64,000 nt of DNA from Dyella kyungheensis (GTDB taxonomy: Bacteria > Pseudomonadota > Gammaproteobacteria > Xanthomonadales > Rhodanobacteraceae), in contig NZ_JADIKC010000011.1 of NCBI RefSeq assembly GCF_016905005.1, positions 1 through 64,000 of the forward strand, read 5' to 3'. The position numbers were made by a program, and so were the translations under genes. A model generated the notes under the pieces. It was not told the origin of the DNA. It searched no databases and saw only the letters and a list, made by a program, of their open reading frames with translations. Below, in pieces: positions 44,467-53,326 of this stretch (its first letter is position 1; every line of letters starts with the position of its first letter).

Positions 44467-45213
44467 TCAGTTCGACCAGCCGCCATCCACGACATGGATG
44501 GTGCCGGTGGTAAAGGACGATTCGTCGGAGGCGAGATACACGGCGAGCGTGGCAATTTCCTCGGGCGTGCCAAGTCGTCCCATCGGTTGACGCGCGGTAA
44601 AGCTCTGCCAGGCGGCCTGCTCGTCGCCGCCGAGGGCGCGCACGCGTTCGCCGAGTGACGGCGTCTTGACCGTGCCCGGGCAGATCGCGTTGCAACGGAT
44701 GCCAGCCGATACGTAATCGGCGGCGATGGAGCGCGTCAGGCCGATCACGGCCGCCTTGGTCGCACCATAGGCGAAACGATTGGGCACGCCCTTGATGCTC
44801 GAAGCGACCGACGACATGTTGACGATGCTGCCCGCGCCGCGGCTCAGCATGCCGGGTAGCACAGCGCGGCACAGATGGAACATGCTGTCCACGTTGATGG
44901 CGAACGAGCGTCGCCAACTGGCGTCATCGGTGTCGAGAATGGTGCCCGCGTGCACGTAGCCGGCGCAGTTGAACAGCACGTCGATGCGCTCCGTGGACGA
45001 GGCCAGCGCCTGGATCGCCGGGTCGTCGGTGACATCGAGCACATGCGTGCGGATTGAGGGATGGCTCGCCGCAAGCGATGCGAGGTTGCCCTCGTGGATG
45101 TCGGTGGCAAGCACGGTGGCACCGGCCTCGGCGAAGGCGAGCGCGGTGGCGCGACCGATGCCTGCTCCCGCGGCGGTGACGAGCGCGTGCTTGCCGGACA
45201 GGCGGCCGCTCAT
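44467..45213 (-). CDS. 2-keto-3-deoxy-L-fuconate dehydrogenase (SDR)
   Basis: 248-residue short-chain dehydrogenase. The NAD-binding motif is TAAGAGIG (usual TGxxxGxG with Thr13), followed by NCAG-type [10 protein letters not shown] and the catalytic Ser, Tyr149 and Lys153 (YGATK). In the pathway it oxidises 2-keto-3-deoxy-L-fuconate at C4, using NAD+. The GGAG 8 bases before the ATG lies within the microORF at 45210-45263, whose stop overlaps this start. Nearby genes make the assignment strong. Confidence 0.92.
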   Translation of the reverse strand: MSGRLSGKHALVTAAGAGIGRATALAFAEAGATVLATDIHEGNLASLAASHPSIRTHVLDVTDDPAIQALASSTERIDVLFNCAGYVHAGTILDTDDASWRRSFAINVDSMFHLCRAVLPGMLSRGAGSIVNMSSVASSIKGVPNRFAYGATKAAVIGLTRSIAADYVSAGIRCNAICPGTVKTPSLGERVRALGGDEQAAWQSFTARQPMGRLGTPEEIATLAVYLASDESSFTTGTIHVVDGGWSN

Positions 45214-45263
45214 GCACGGCACTCCGCGCGGGTGTCGATGCGATGCGTGAACCCGGTTTTCAT
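45210..45263 (-). CDS. 17-codon microORF coupling lactonase and dehydrogenase
   Basis: ATG to TGA encodes [17 protein letters not shown]. Its ATG overlaps the lactonase stop (ATGA), and its own stop overlaps the dehydrogenase start (ATGA). GGGAG lies 7 bases before its ATG. It could relay ribosomes across the 46-base gap or hold the dehydrogenase ribosome site open. It could also be a chance short frame; its peptide has no known match. Confidence 0.5.
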   Translation of the reverse strand: MKTGFTHRIDTRAECRA

Positions 45264-46114
45264 GATGTTGCTCCCGATGCCGCCGCCGGCACGCGACCGG
45301 CGAGTGAATAGATCGTCGTGGCGTTGCCGCCAAACACGGCCGTCTCGTGGCGACGGGCAAACCGCCGCGTCAGTTTCTGCGCGCAGGCTTTCCATTGTTC
45401 GTAGGTGGCATGCGTGGTGAGCACGGGCCAGTCGCTGCCCCATAGCACGCGTTGCCCGCCGAAGCTTTCGAAGAGGTGCGCCACGTAAGGCTCGATGGCC
45501 GCCATGCCGTTGTTGAGATCGGCCTGCGTCAGCAGTCCCGACAATTTGCACGCAACATCCGGCACCTGGGCAACGCGGGCGATCGCGCCGGCCCATGAGG
45601 CGAATTGCCCGTCGGCGATGTTCGGTTTCGCGCCGTGGTCGACCACGGTGACCAAGCCCGAGTGCCGGGCCAGGCGCTGGGAAAGCGCGCGCAGATGCCG
45701 GTTGTCCACCAGCGCGTCGAACACCAGGCCATGGTCGCGCAGGCAGTCGAACGCGCGATCGAGCGAGGGACGGGCGAGCCATTCCGTATCGGGAATGTCC
45801 TGCACCATGGGGCGGATGCCGCGCAGCAGGCCTTGTCCTTGTTCGACGAGGGCGGCGATGCGTTGCGTGGCATCGTCCGCCTCCATGTCGACCCAGCCGA
45901 CGACGCCTAGCACGCCGTCGGTATGCCGGGCGATGTCGAACAGGAACAGCGTCTCGCGCTCGTCCGGTGCGGCCTGCACGAGGAGGCAGGCATCCGTCGC
46001 CGCTTCAAGATCGGAGGGAAGAAACGCGCGTTGCAGCGTGGCCGGAGCGTGTTCCAGCCAGCCATAGTCCAGGCGCGAGGGATCCCAGTAGTGGCGGTGC
46101 GCGTCGATGATCAT
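45260..46114 (-). CDS. L-fuconolactone hydrolase (amidohydrolase family)
   Basis: 284-residue TIM-barrel amidohydrolase (amidohydrolase_2/COG3618). It has the N-terminal IIDAHRHYWD with the His-x-His metal site at 6 and 8, VTVVDHGAKPNI, CKLSGL, and VLWGSDWPVL carrying the late Asp. It opens L-fucono-lactone to L-fuconate between the dehydrogenase and dehydratase steps. The ATGA overlap with the upstream aldo/keto reductase shows one operon. Confidence 0.9.
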   Translation of the reverse strand: MIIDAHRHYWDPSRLDYGWLEHAPATLQRAFLPSDLEAATDACLLVQAAPDERETLFLFDIARHTDGVLGVVGWVDMEADDATQRIAALVEQGQGLLRGIRPMVQDIPDTEWLARPSLDRAFDCLRDHGLVFDALVDNRHLRALSQRLARHSGLVTVVDHGAKPNIADGQFASWAGAIARVAQVPDVACKLSGLLTQADLNNGMAAIEPYVAHLFESFGGQRVLWGSDWPVLTTHATYEQWKACAQKLTRRFARRHETAVFGGNATTIYSLAGRVPAAASGATS

Positions 46115-47148
46115 GGCGTCGGCACGCTCGTGTCGAGCAGGCCTTGTTCAATCAGCGACGCCCAGGTCGCAGCGGGAACCGTGGCACGCATGCGCGCCAT
46201 GGCGTCGTCGACCTCGGACACGGAACGAAGCCCGCACACGACTTTCGTCACCGCCGGGTGCGCGAGCGGAAACTGCAATGCGGCCGCGCCGACGCTCGTG
46301 CCGGCTTGTGCACACAAGTCGTATAACTGTTGCGCGCGCTCCTTGATCGCCGGCGATGCCGGAGCGTAGTCATAGGTGTCGCCCGGTCCAGCGTCCGCGC
46401 CAAGCAGGCCGGAGTTATAGGGGCCGGCGATCAGTACAGCCACGCCGTCCGCTTCGGCCCTCGCCATGACGGTTTTGCTGCGCGCCTGTTCGAACAGTGT
46501 GTAGCGGCCGGCCAGCATGATCGCGTCCAGGGGAAAACGATCCATCACTTCCAGGCAGACGGCCTCTTCGTTCACGCCCAGACCGATGCCGCCGACCACG
46601 CCCTGATCGCGCAATTCGGCCATGGCCGGCAGCGCTTCGTCGAGCGCCTGCTTCAAGACCTGCGGGTGACGCGCGCCATGGGTCAACTCGCCGATGTCGT
46701 GCAGCAACAGCAGGTCGATGCGGCCGGTGCGCAGCCGCCGGATGCTGCTCTCCAGGCTGCGCAGGATGCCGTCGCGGGTGTAATTGAAATAGGCGCGGCG
46801 ACCGTCGACGGCGAAGCCGTCGCTGCGGTCCTTGCGGTCCTCGTCGATATCGATGAGCCGGCCGACCTTGGTGGACAGCGTATAGCTGGAGCGCTCGATG
46901 CCTTGCAGCGCATCGCCGATGCGCGTCTCGCTGAGGCCGTAGCCGTAATAGGGCGCGGTGTCGAAATGCCGGATGCCATGATGCCAGGCGTGCGCGATCG
47001 CCTCCCGCGCCGCCTCGTCACCCACGCCCGCATACAGATTGCCCGCCGGCGCGCCGCCGAAGGCGAGCGAGGCCAGCCGGGCATCGCTCCCGCCGGGCTG
47101 GACGGGTGAGATCTGCTGTTCGTGCTGAGCCGGCATCAAAACCCCCAA
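46111..47148 (-). CDS. L-fucose dehydrogenase (aldo/keto reductase)
   Basis: 345-residue aldo/keto reductase. The motifs HFDTAPYYGYGLSE (catalytic Asp and Tyr), RIDLLLLHDIGE (His), and GGIGLGVNE are intact. The family oxidises L-fucose (or D-threo-aldoses) to the 1,5-lactone; the cluster makes L-fucose most likely. It heads the operon. I take the TTG at 47148 as start because AGGAGG lies exactly 6 bases upstream; ATG 47136 would be 18 bases from that site, though GGGGG lies nearer. Confidence 0.88.
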   Translation of the reverse strand: MGVLMPAQHEQQISPVQPGGSDARLASLAFGGAPAGNLYAGVGDEAAREAIAHAWHHGIRHFDTAPYYGYGLSETRIGDALQGIERSSYTLSTKVGRLIDIDEDRKDRSDGFAVDGRRAYFNYTRDGILRSLESSIRRLRTGRIDLLLLHDIGELTHGARHPQVLKQALDEALPAMAELRDQGVVGGIGLGVNEEAVCLEVMDRFPLDAIMLAGRYTLFEQARSKTVMARAEADGVAVLIAGPYNSGLLGADAGPGDTYDYAPASPAIKERAQQLYDLCAQAGTSVGAAALQFPLAHPAVTKVVCGLRSVSEVDDAMARMRATVPAATWASLIEQGLLDTSVPTP

Positions 47149-47230
47149 AACCCGCCTCCTGCAAGGCCGGAACGCTGCGCCACCGGGCGCCGGCCACCCG
47201 GGTGGCGGCGCCTTTTGGGCATCTTACTAC

Positions 47231-47261
47231 TTGTGCACAGATAAAAACTAGGTTTATATGT
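47231..47261 (-). promoter_or_regulatory. Operator-like element upstream of the fucose operon
   Basis: On the minus strand this 31-base element begins ACATATAAAC and ends TGCACAA. It aligns without gaps to 39341-39371 at 22 of 31 positions. The inner palindrome (47241-47259) is 19 bp, two shorter than the other sites. It lies 82 bases before the dehydrogenase start and between it and glucokinase, so it may serve both genes. Confidence 0.5.
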
Positions 47262-47395
47262 GAGCGGAGGGCGGGCTGGCTTACGCCAAGCCGACGCGCT
47301 GAGCGTCGCGTTTGGCCTTCCATCGAGCAGATAGCCGTTCGCCGCGTTCGCCAACGAAGGTTGGTGGTAGTGCATGCACAGCATCGGGGTAGGTG

Positions 47396-48457
47396 ATGGC
47401 GCCGTTATCGGATAAGGGGATCGAACCCCCGCATAGGGATCGCCTGCAGGACATGGGCGCGCCGATCATCGCCGGCACCCTGGGCAGGCAATCCCGCCCG
47501 GTGTCGCCCTTCCTGGCCGCGGACGTCGGCGGCACGCATGCACGCATCGGGCTGGTCGTGCCCGACGTCGCCACGGGCCAGCCGGACATCGTCTTCTACA
47601 AGGTCTATCGCTGCGCCGAGCACGCCTCGCTGGCGGAGATTCTTTGCAGCTTCTGTCGCGATCACAGCGTGCATCCCGACGCGCTGGTGCTGGCGTGCGC
47701 AGGATTCGTCGAGCATGGCGTGGTGATCAACGAGAGCCTGGCCTGGCCAGTGTTGCTCGACCGCCTGCGCATCGAAGGCGGCTTTGCTTCCATCGACGTA
47801 CTCAACGACTTCGAGGCATTCGCGCACGCCGTCGGCCATTTCGGCGAGGAGAACAGCACTCTCATCGTGGATGGTGTCGCCAATCCCGACGGCCCGGTGG
47901 CCGTGGTCGGTCCCGGCACCGGTCTCGGCGCCGCACTCTGGCTGCCGGGCCGGCCGGCTCGCGTGCTGCATACCGAAGCAGGACATATGGAGCTGGCCGC
48001 ACGCCCCGGCATCGAGCAGACCATCCGCGCGCAGTTGGGACCGGTCGACGGCTACGTGCCTTACGACCGCGTACTCAGCGGACCTGGCCTGCTGCGTCTC
48101 TATCGCGCGCTCGCCGCCGTGCAGGGTGTGCCTGCGACGTTTGCCGATCCCGGCGAGATCACCGCCATGGCATTGGCCGGCATGGACGCGCTCGCCACGC
48201 AGACGGTCGATCAATTCTGCCGCTGGCTGGGCGCGTTCTGCGGCGATGTGGCGATTGCCTTCAATGCGAGCGGCGGCGTTTGCCTGGCAGGCGGTTTTCT
48301 CGCGCGCATCACCAGCATCCTGCGCTCCGGTCCATTTACCGAGCGCTTCCTGGACAAGGGCGTGATGCGTTCGTTCTTGAACAGTACGCCCGTGTTCGTG
48401 GTCGAGCATGGGCAATTGGGCGTGCAGGGCGCCGCGAACTGGCGACTGGCTCGCTGA
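47396..48457 (+). CDS. glk: Glucokinase
   Basis: 353-residue glucokinase of the bacterial Glk (group A) family. The ATP-binding loop is FLAADVGGTHARIG, the catalytic Asp is in VLNDFEAFAHA, VVGPGTGLGAALW follows, and HTEAGHMELA is present. It phosphorylates glucose released by glycan breakdown. The gene is divergent from the fucose operon and is followed 47 bases later by the GH2 gene, so it could open the hydrolase operon. ATG 47396 is chosen; GTG 47393 and ATG 47453 are alternatives. Confidence 0.88.
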   Translation: MAPLSDKGIEPPHRDRLQDMGAPIIAGTLGRQSRPVSPFLAADVGGTHARIGLVVPDVATGQPDIVFYKVYRCAEHASLAEILCSFCRDHSVHPDALVLACAGFVEHGVVINESLAWPVLLDRLRIEGGFASIDVLNDFEAFAHAVGHFGEENSTLIVDGVANPDGPVAVVGPGTGLGAALWLPGRPARVLHTEAGHMELAARPGIEQTIRAQLGPVDGYVPYDRVLSGPGLLRLYRALAAVQGVPATFADPGEITAMALAGMDALATQTVDQFCRWLGAFCGDVAIAFNASGGVCLAGGFLARITSILRSGPFTERFLDKGVMRSFLNSTPVFVVEHGQLGVQGAANWRLAR

Positions 48458-48504
48458 CACGGGTTTCTTCCGCCGGGTTCATGCCGGTGTAGCAGGGGCA
48501 GGGA

Positions 48505-50646
48505 ATGAAGTTGACGTTGCGTCACGCGCTAGCGCTGCTGTCGTCGATGTTGCTGTGGTCGATGGCAGGCCATGCGCAGGTGCGCATCGACATGGATCAC
48601 GACTGGCGCTTCCGCACCGATGCGACCGACGCAGGCATCGCGGCCGACTGGCCCCGAGCCACGCCGGCGGAAACGCGACTGGTCGACGTGCCGCACACCT
48701 GGAACATCGGCAAGGACGACGACTACGAAGGCGTCGCCTGGTATTTCAAAAGCTTCACGGTGCCGGCGTCGATGCTGGCGTCCCATGTCGAATTGCATTT
48801 CGGCGCCACCTTCTACCGCAGCCGCGTCTGGGTCAACGGTACCGAAGTCGGCGGGCACGAAGGCGGACATACGGCTTACGCCCTGGATATCGGCCGGCAA
48901 CTTCGCGCCGGGGAAAACCGCATCGCCGTGCGCCTGGACAACCGTCCCGGCGAGGCCACCATTCCCGGCTACGCGATGCGGCAGCTGGCCAGCGGCAGCG
49001 TCTGGTACGACTGGTGGCATTACGGCGGCATCGTGCGCGACGTGTGGCTCACCGTCTCGGACCACGCGCTGATCCGGCGGCAACGCATCGCCAGCAAGCT
49101 TGGCGGCGATGCGGCCAGCGTCAGCAGCCAGGTGTTCGTCGAGAACGTCGATGGCGCCGACGGCAGCTATAGCGTGACCGCGAGCATCGTCGATCCCGAC
49201 GGCAAGACGGTGGCGCAGGCGCAGCAGAACGTCTCGGCCAAGGCAGGACAAGCCGCCACGGCGACGCTGGCGGTGACGCTGCCGCATCCCCAATTGTGGA
49301 ACGTCGGCGACGCACGGCTGTATCAATGGGTGACGGAGCTGCATGCCGCCGACGGCAGCGTGCTCGACTCGCGCAGCGATACGTTCGGGCTGCGCGACAT
49401 CGCCATTCGCGACCGCCGCCTTTACGTCAACGGCAAACCGGTGCGGCTGAGCGGCGTCAGCCGTCACGAGGATTCGCCGTGGGAAGGATTGGCGGAATCG
49501 GCGGGAACGATACGCCGCGACTGGTCCGACATGGCGGCCCTGCATACGACACTGACGCGGCCTGTGCACTATCCGCAGAACGATGAGGTGCTCGATTTCG
49601 CCGACCGCCACGGCATCCTGCTGGTACCGGAAATCCCGGTCTGGCAGTTCAGCGAGGCGCAACTGAAGAACCCCAGGTTGCTCGCGCTGGCCAAGCACAT
49701 GATGCGCGAGATGATCGAGCAGGACGGCAATCACGCCAGCATCTTCGCCTGGAGCGTGTGCAACGAGAGCGATGCCTCCTTGCCCGGCGGCCGTGCTTAT
49801 GTGGACGCCATGGCGGCGCTTATCCGCGATATCGACCCGGGCCGCTATGTGACCTATGCCGATGCCGATATCAGCAGCAAGCCATGGAAAGAGGCGCCGG
49901 TGATGCACGACGTCGACTTCATCATGGCCAACGCCTATTTCGGTTCGTGGAGCGGCTCGGGCAACGACGTGGAAGCGTGGCTGGATTTTGTCGACCGCAC
50001 CTATCCCGACAAGATGGTGATCATTTCCGAGTTCGGCTATCCCGGCGTTTTCTCGCATGACAGCGTGTCTGCCGACAAGGCGCGTTCCGACAACCTGCTC
50101 CAGCAGATGGACGCGTTCCAGAAGCGGAGCTTCATTGCCGGCGCGATCTTCTGGACGTATCAGGACTACAAGTCCCATCGCAATCTGTGGCCTGGCCAGA
50201 CCGAAGGCTATGTCGATCATGGCCTGGTCGACGAGAACCGCCAGCGCAGGCCGTCGTACGGCATCTACGAAGCACGCAACCAGGCGTTGTCGGTAACGAC
50301 GCAATGGCGGGTCGATGCAGGCGGACTGCGCGGATTCCAGGCCACGGTGAGCGGCTATCCGGCCACCCATCTGCCTTCCTATCCGATGCTTGGCTATGTG
50401 GCGCACTGGCGCGCCATCGATGACCGTGGCCAGGAACTTGCCCACGGTGACGAAGCGCTGCGCGACCTGTCGCAACCTATCCGCTTCGAGGGCGCGTGGC
50501 AGGCCGCAGGCAAGGGCGCCGCCGTGCATCTTGCCGTGGATGTGACCCGGCCCGACGGTGTGCGAGCCGGTGGCGTGGTCAGCGATTATCACCCGTTGAA
50601 TATCGGCAGCGACCCCTTCCTTCCGAACAAGGACGAGCAACCATGA
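48505..50646 (+). CDS. GH2 glycoside hydrolase (beta-galactosidase type)
   Basis: 713-residue secreted GH2 enzyme. Sec signal ends AGHAQ; the jelly-roll motifs VDVPHTWNIGKDDDYEG and VELHFGATFYRSRVWVNG are typical. The catalytic barrel has acid Glu421 (WSVCNESD) and nucleophile Glu509 (ISEFGYPG). The sequence style is of the beta-galactosidase/beta-glucuronidase branch. In a plant N-glycan context it could remove terminal Gal of Lewis-a type antennae; the bond is inferred from neighbours. Its stop overlaps the GH29 start. Confidence 0.82.
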   Translation: MKLTLRHALALLSSMLLWSMAGHAQVRIDMDHDWRFRTDATDAGIAADWPRATPAETRLVDVPHTWNIGKDDDYEGVAWYFKSFTVPASMLASHVELHFGATFYRSRVWVNGTEVGGHEGGHTAYALDIGRQLRAGENRIAVRLDNRPGEATIPGYAMRQLASGSVWYDWWHYGGIVRDVWLTVSDHALIRRQRIASKLGGDAASVSSQVFVENVDGADGSYSVTASIVDPDGKTVAQAQQNVSAKAGQAATATLAVTLPHPQLWNVGDARLYQWVTELHAADGSVLDSRSDTFGLRDIAIRDRRLYVNGKPVRLSGVSRHEDSPWEGLAESAGTIRRDWSDMAALHTTLTRPVHYPQNDEVLDFADRHGILLVPEIPVWQFSEAQLKNPRLLALAKHMMREMIEQDGNHASIFAWSVCNESDASLPGGRAYVDAMAALIRDIDPGRYVTYADADISSKPWKEAPVMHDVDFIMANAYFGSWSGSGNDVEAWLDFVDRTYPDKMVIISEFGYPGVFSHDSVSADKARSDNLLQQMDAFQKRSFIAGAIFWTYQDYKSHRNLWPGQTEGYVDHGLVDENRQRRPSYGIYEARNQALSVTTQWRVDAGGLRGFQATVSGYPATHLPSYPMLGYVAHWRAIDDRGQELAHGDEALRDLSQPIRFEGAWQAAGKGAAVHLAVDVTRPDGVRAGGVVSDYHPLNIGSDPFLPNKDEQP

Positions 50647-52271
50647 TGAAACCGGTCGCGCATGGTGCGCTCGCCGCGGGCTGGCTGCTATGCGCCTCTG
50701 CGTGGGCGCAATCGCCCACGGCGCCTACCGCGGATACCTTGTCGCCCGCGGCGCAGGATCAGGCATGGCAGCAGGCCAGCGCCAAGTTCGCGCCGCAACG
50801 AAAGGCGATCCTCGATCGCGTGGCCAAGGCCGCAGGCGAGGGGCCGTTCCGCAGCGACTGGGCTTCGCTACAGACATACCGCTCGCCCGCCTGGTACGAC
50901 GATGCCAAGTTCGGCATCTTCATCCACTGGGGTGTCTATTCGGTGCCCGCATTCGGCAGCGAGTGGTACTCGCGCAACATGTACCAGCAGGGGACGAAGG
51001 AGTTCGCCCACCACGTGGCCACGTACGGGCCGCAGTCGACGTTCGGCTACAAGGATTTCGTGCCGATGTTCAAGGCCGAGCACTTCGACCCGAAGGCCTG
51101 GGCGCAGTTGTTCCATGAAGCCGGCGCGCGTTACGTGGTGCCGGTAGCGGAACACCACGATGGCTTCGCCATGTACGACTCGGCACTGTCGGACTGGACG
51201 GCGGTCAAGAAGGGCCCGAAGCGCGACGTGATCGGCGAGCTGGAACACGCCGTGCGAGGGGAGGGCATGCGCTTTGGCGTGTCGTCGCATCGCGCCGAGC
51301 ACGATTGGTTCTTCGACGGCGGCCGCGCTTTCGATTCGGACGTCAACGATCCGCGCAATGCGGAACTGTATGGCCCGGCCGTTGCGCATCTCAGCAAGGA
51401 AGACGAGAACCTGGCCCAGGACTGGACCTACGTCTCCCAGGCCTGGCTGGACGACTGGCTCGCGCGCACCGCCGAGCTGGCCGACAGATACCATCCGGAC
51501 CTGATCTACTTCGACTGGTGGATCGGCCACCCGAGCTTCCGCACCACGCTGCCGACGCTGCTGTCGTACTACTACAACGAAGGCGCAAAACGCGACGGCG
51601 TGGTGGTGAATTACAAGCTGGGCGATTTCGCCGATGGTGCCGGCACGCTGGATATCGAGCGCGGACAGCTGAAGGGCATTCACGCCGCGCATTGGCAAAC
51701 CGACACCTCAATCAGCAACGATTCCTGGGGCTACATCGAGCACGACACGTACAAGTCGCCCACCTTCATCATCCATTTGCTGGTGGATGTGGTCAGCAAG
51801 AACGGCAACCTGATGCTCAATGTCGGGCCGCGGGCCGATGGCACCATTCCTGATGGCGCGCAGGACACGCTGCGCAGCATCGGCCGCTGGCTGAAGGCGA
51901 ACGGCGAGGCGATCTATGGCAGCAAGCCATGGCGCACCTTTGGCGAAGGCCCCACCGACGTGGTCAGCGGCACGTTCCAGGACACCAAGACCAAGCCCTA
52001 TACCGCCGATGATTTCCGCTTCACCACCGGCCACGGCAAGCTCTACGCGATCGAGCTGGACTGGCCGGGCAACGCCCAGGCCACCATCCATGCGATCAAG
52101 CCGGAAGACAAGGTCATCCGCGTCGAGTCCGTGGCCGACAACCGCACCATCCCGTTCTCCCAGGATGCTGGCGGCCTGCATCTTCGCCTTCCTCCCCGAC
52201 CGATAGGCAGCGATGCCTACGCCTATCGGATCACCTTCTCCACCCCCAACTCACTTAAGGCTGCGCCATGA
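50643..52271 (+). CDS. GH29 alpha-L-fucosidase
   Basis: 542-residue secreted fucosidase: Sec signal to about residue 22, the catalytic barrel motifs WYDDAKFGIFIHWGVYSVPAF and YVVPVAEHHDGFAMYDS, and nucleophile Asp291 in YFDWWIGH. It matches the broad GH29 (subfamily A-like) form with a C-terminal beta domain. It releases L-fucose that FucP imports. ATGA overlap with the upstream GH2 gene and downstream GH18 gene shows tight co-translation. Confidence 0.93.
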   Translation: MMKPVAHGALAAGWLLCASAWAQSPTAPTADTLSPAAQDQAWQQASAKFAPQRKAILDRVAKAAGEGPFRSDWASLQTYRSPAWYDDAKFGIFIHWGVYSVPAFGSEWYSRNMYQQGTKEFAHHVATYGPQSTFGYKDFVPMFKAEHFDPKAWAQLFHEAGARYVVPVAEHHDGFAMYDSALSDWTAVKKGPKRDVIGELEHAVRGEGMRFGVSSHRAEHDWFFDGGRAFDSDVNDPRNAELYGPAVAHLSKEDENLAQDWTYVSQAWLDDWLARTAELADRYHPDLIYFDWWIGHPSFRTTLPTLLSYYYNEGAKRDGVVVNYKLGDFADGAGTLDIERGQLKGIHAAHWQTDTSISNDSWGYIEHDTYKSPTFIIHLLVDVVSKNGNLMLNVGPRADGTIPDGAQDTLRSIGRWLKANGEAIYGSKPWRTFGEGPTDVVSGTFQDTKTKPYTADDFRFTTGHGKLYAIELDWPGNAQATIHAIKPEDKVIRVESVADNRTIPFSQDAGGLHLRLPPRPIGSDAYAYRITFSTPNSLKAAP

Positions 52272-53326
52272 AACGATGGTTGTCCCTGGCCGTTTCGCTG
52301 TGTCTTGCTTGTGCGTCGACCGGCGCGTTTGCGAAAGCACCCACCGCGCTGTTCTACATGATCGAAATACAGAAATCGATCAACTCGTTCGAGGCGCACG
52401 TCGACAAGGTCGACCTGCTGGTGCCCACCTGGTTCGGCGTGGACGGGAACGGCCTGGTGTCCGGTTCGCCCAATCTCTACGTGCTCAAACTGGCCAAGGC
52501 GCATCGCGTGCCGGTGATGCCGATCATCTCCGCCGGCGGCGACCGCAAGAAGTTCCACGATCTGCTGGTCAACGAAACCGCCAAGAAGGCGATGATCGAG
52601 GGCATGCTCGAGCAGGCGAAACTTTACGGGTTCGTCGGCTTCCAGTTCGATTTCGAGAACATTGCCTGGACCGACCGCGACGCACTCACCTTGCTGACCC
52701 AGCAGACCGCCACGGCGCTGCACAAGCATGGCCTGAAGCTGTCCATGGCGGTGGTGCCGAACGCGCCGGGTTACGCGGGCCGCGGCCCCTTCGCCAAATG
52801 GATCTGGGAATACTGGAAAGGTGCGTACGATCTCAAGGCGCTGGGACAGGCGCTGGATCTGGTCTGCCTGATGACGTACGACCAGCACACCCGCTGGACC
52901 ACGCCGGGCCCGGTGGCGGGCATGCCATGGGTGATGGCAAACCTGGAATACGCCTTGAAGGTGGTGCCGAAGGAGAAGCTCTCGCTGGGCATCGGCCTGT
53001 ACGGCTACCACTGGTTTGCCGGCGATCCGGTGGGCGCGGACGGCAAGGAGAGTTCGAACATTTCCGCGCAGTACATCGACGCGGATGAATCGTTCCCGCT
53101 GGCCAAGCAGTTCAATGCCACCATGCAGTGGGATCCGGTGGAGCATGAATCGTGGTTCTACTTCTATCGCGACCAGATGCGCGAATGGGTGTTCCTGCCC
53201 GATGCGCATGCGTTCCGTGATCGCTACGACGTGGTCAAGCAATATGGTCTGGAGGGCTTCTGCGCCTGGGTGATCGGTGCGGAAGATCCCAAGATCTGGG
53301 AGGGGCTGCCCGATGCGGTGCGCTAA
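52268..53326 (+). CDS. GH18 glycosidase (endo-beta-N-acetylglucosaminidase candidate)
   Basis: 352-residue secreted GH18 TIM-barrel. The signal ends TGAFAK. The catalytic DxxDxDxE motif reads FQFDFENI, with the acid Glu130. YGYHWFAG and VCLMTYDQH are GH18-typical strands. The short size and neighbours suggest an endo-enzyme cutting the N-glycan chitobiose core rather than a chitinase; a spore or peptidoglycan type is possible. ATGA overlap with GH29; GH20 starts before its stop. Confidence 0.85.
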   Translation: MKRWLSLAVSLCLACASTGAFAKAPTALFYMIEIQKSINSFEAHVDKVDLLVPTWFGVDGNGLVSGSPNLYVLKLAKAHRVPVMPIISAGGDRKKFHDLLVNETAKKAMIEGMLEQAKLYGFVGFQFDFENIAWTDRDALTLLTQQTATALHKHGLKLSMAVVPNAPGYAGRGPFAKWIWEYWKGAYDLKALGQALDLVCLMTYDQHTRWTTPGPVAGMPWVMANLEYALKVVPKEKLSLGIGLYGYHWFAGDPVGADGKESSNISAQYIDADESFPLAKQFNATMQWDPVEHESWFYFYRDQMREWVFLPDAHAFRDRYDVVKQYGLEGFCAWVIGAEDPKIWEGLPDAVR

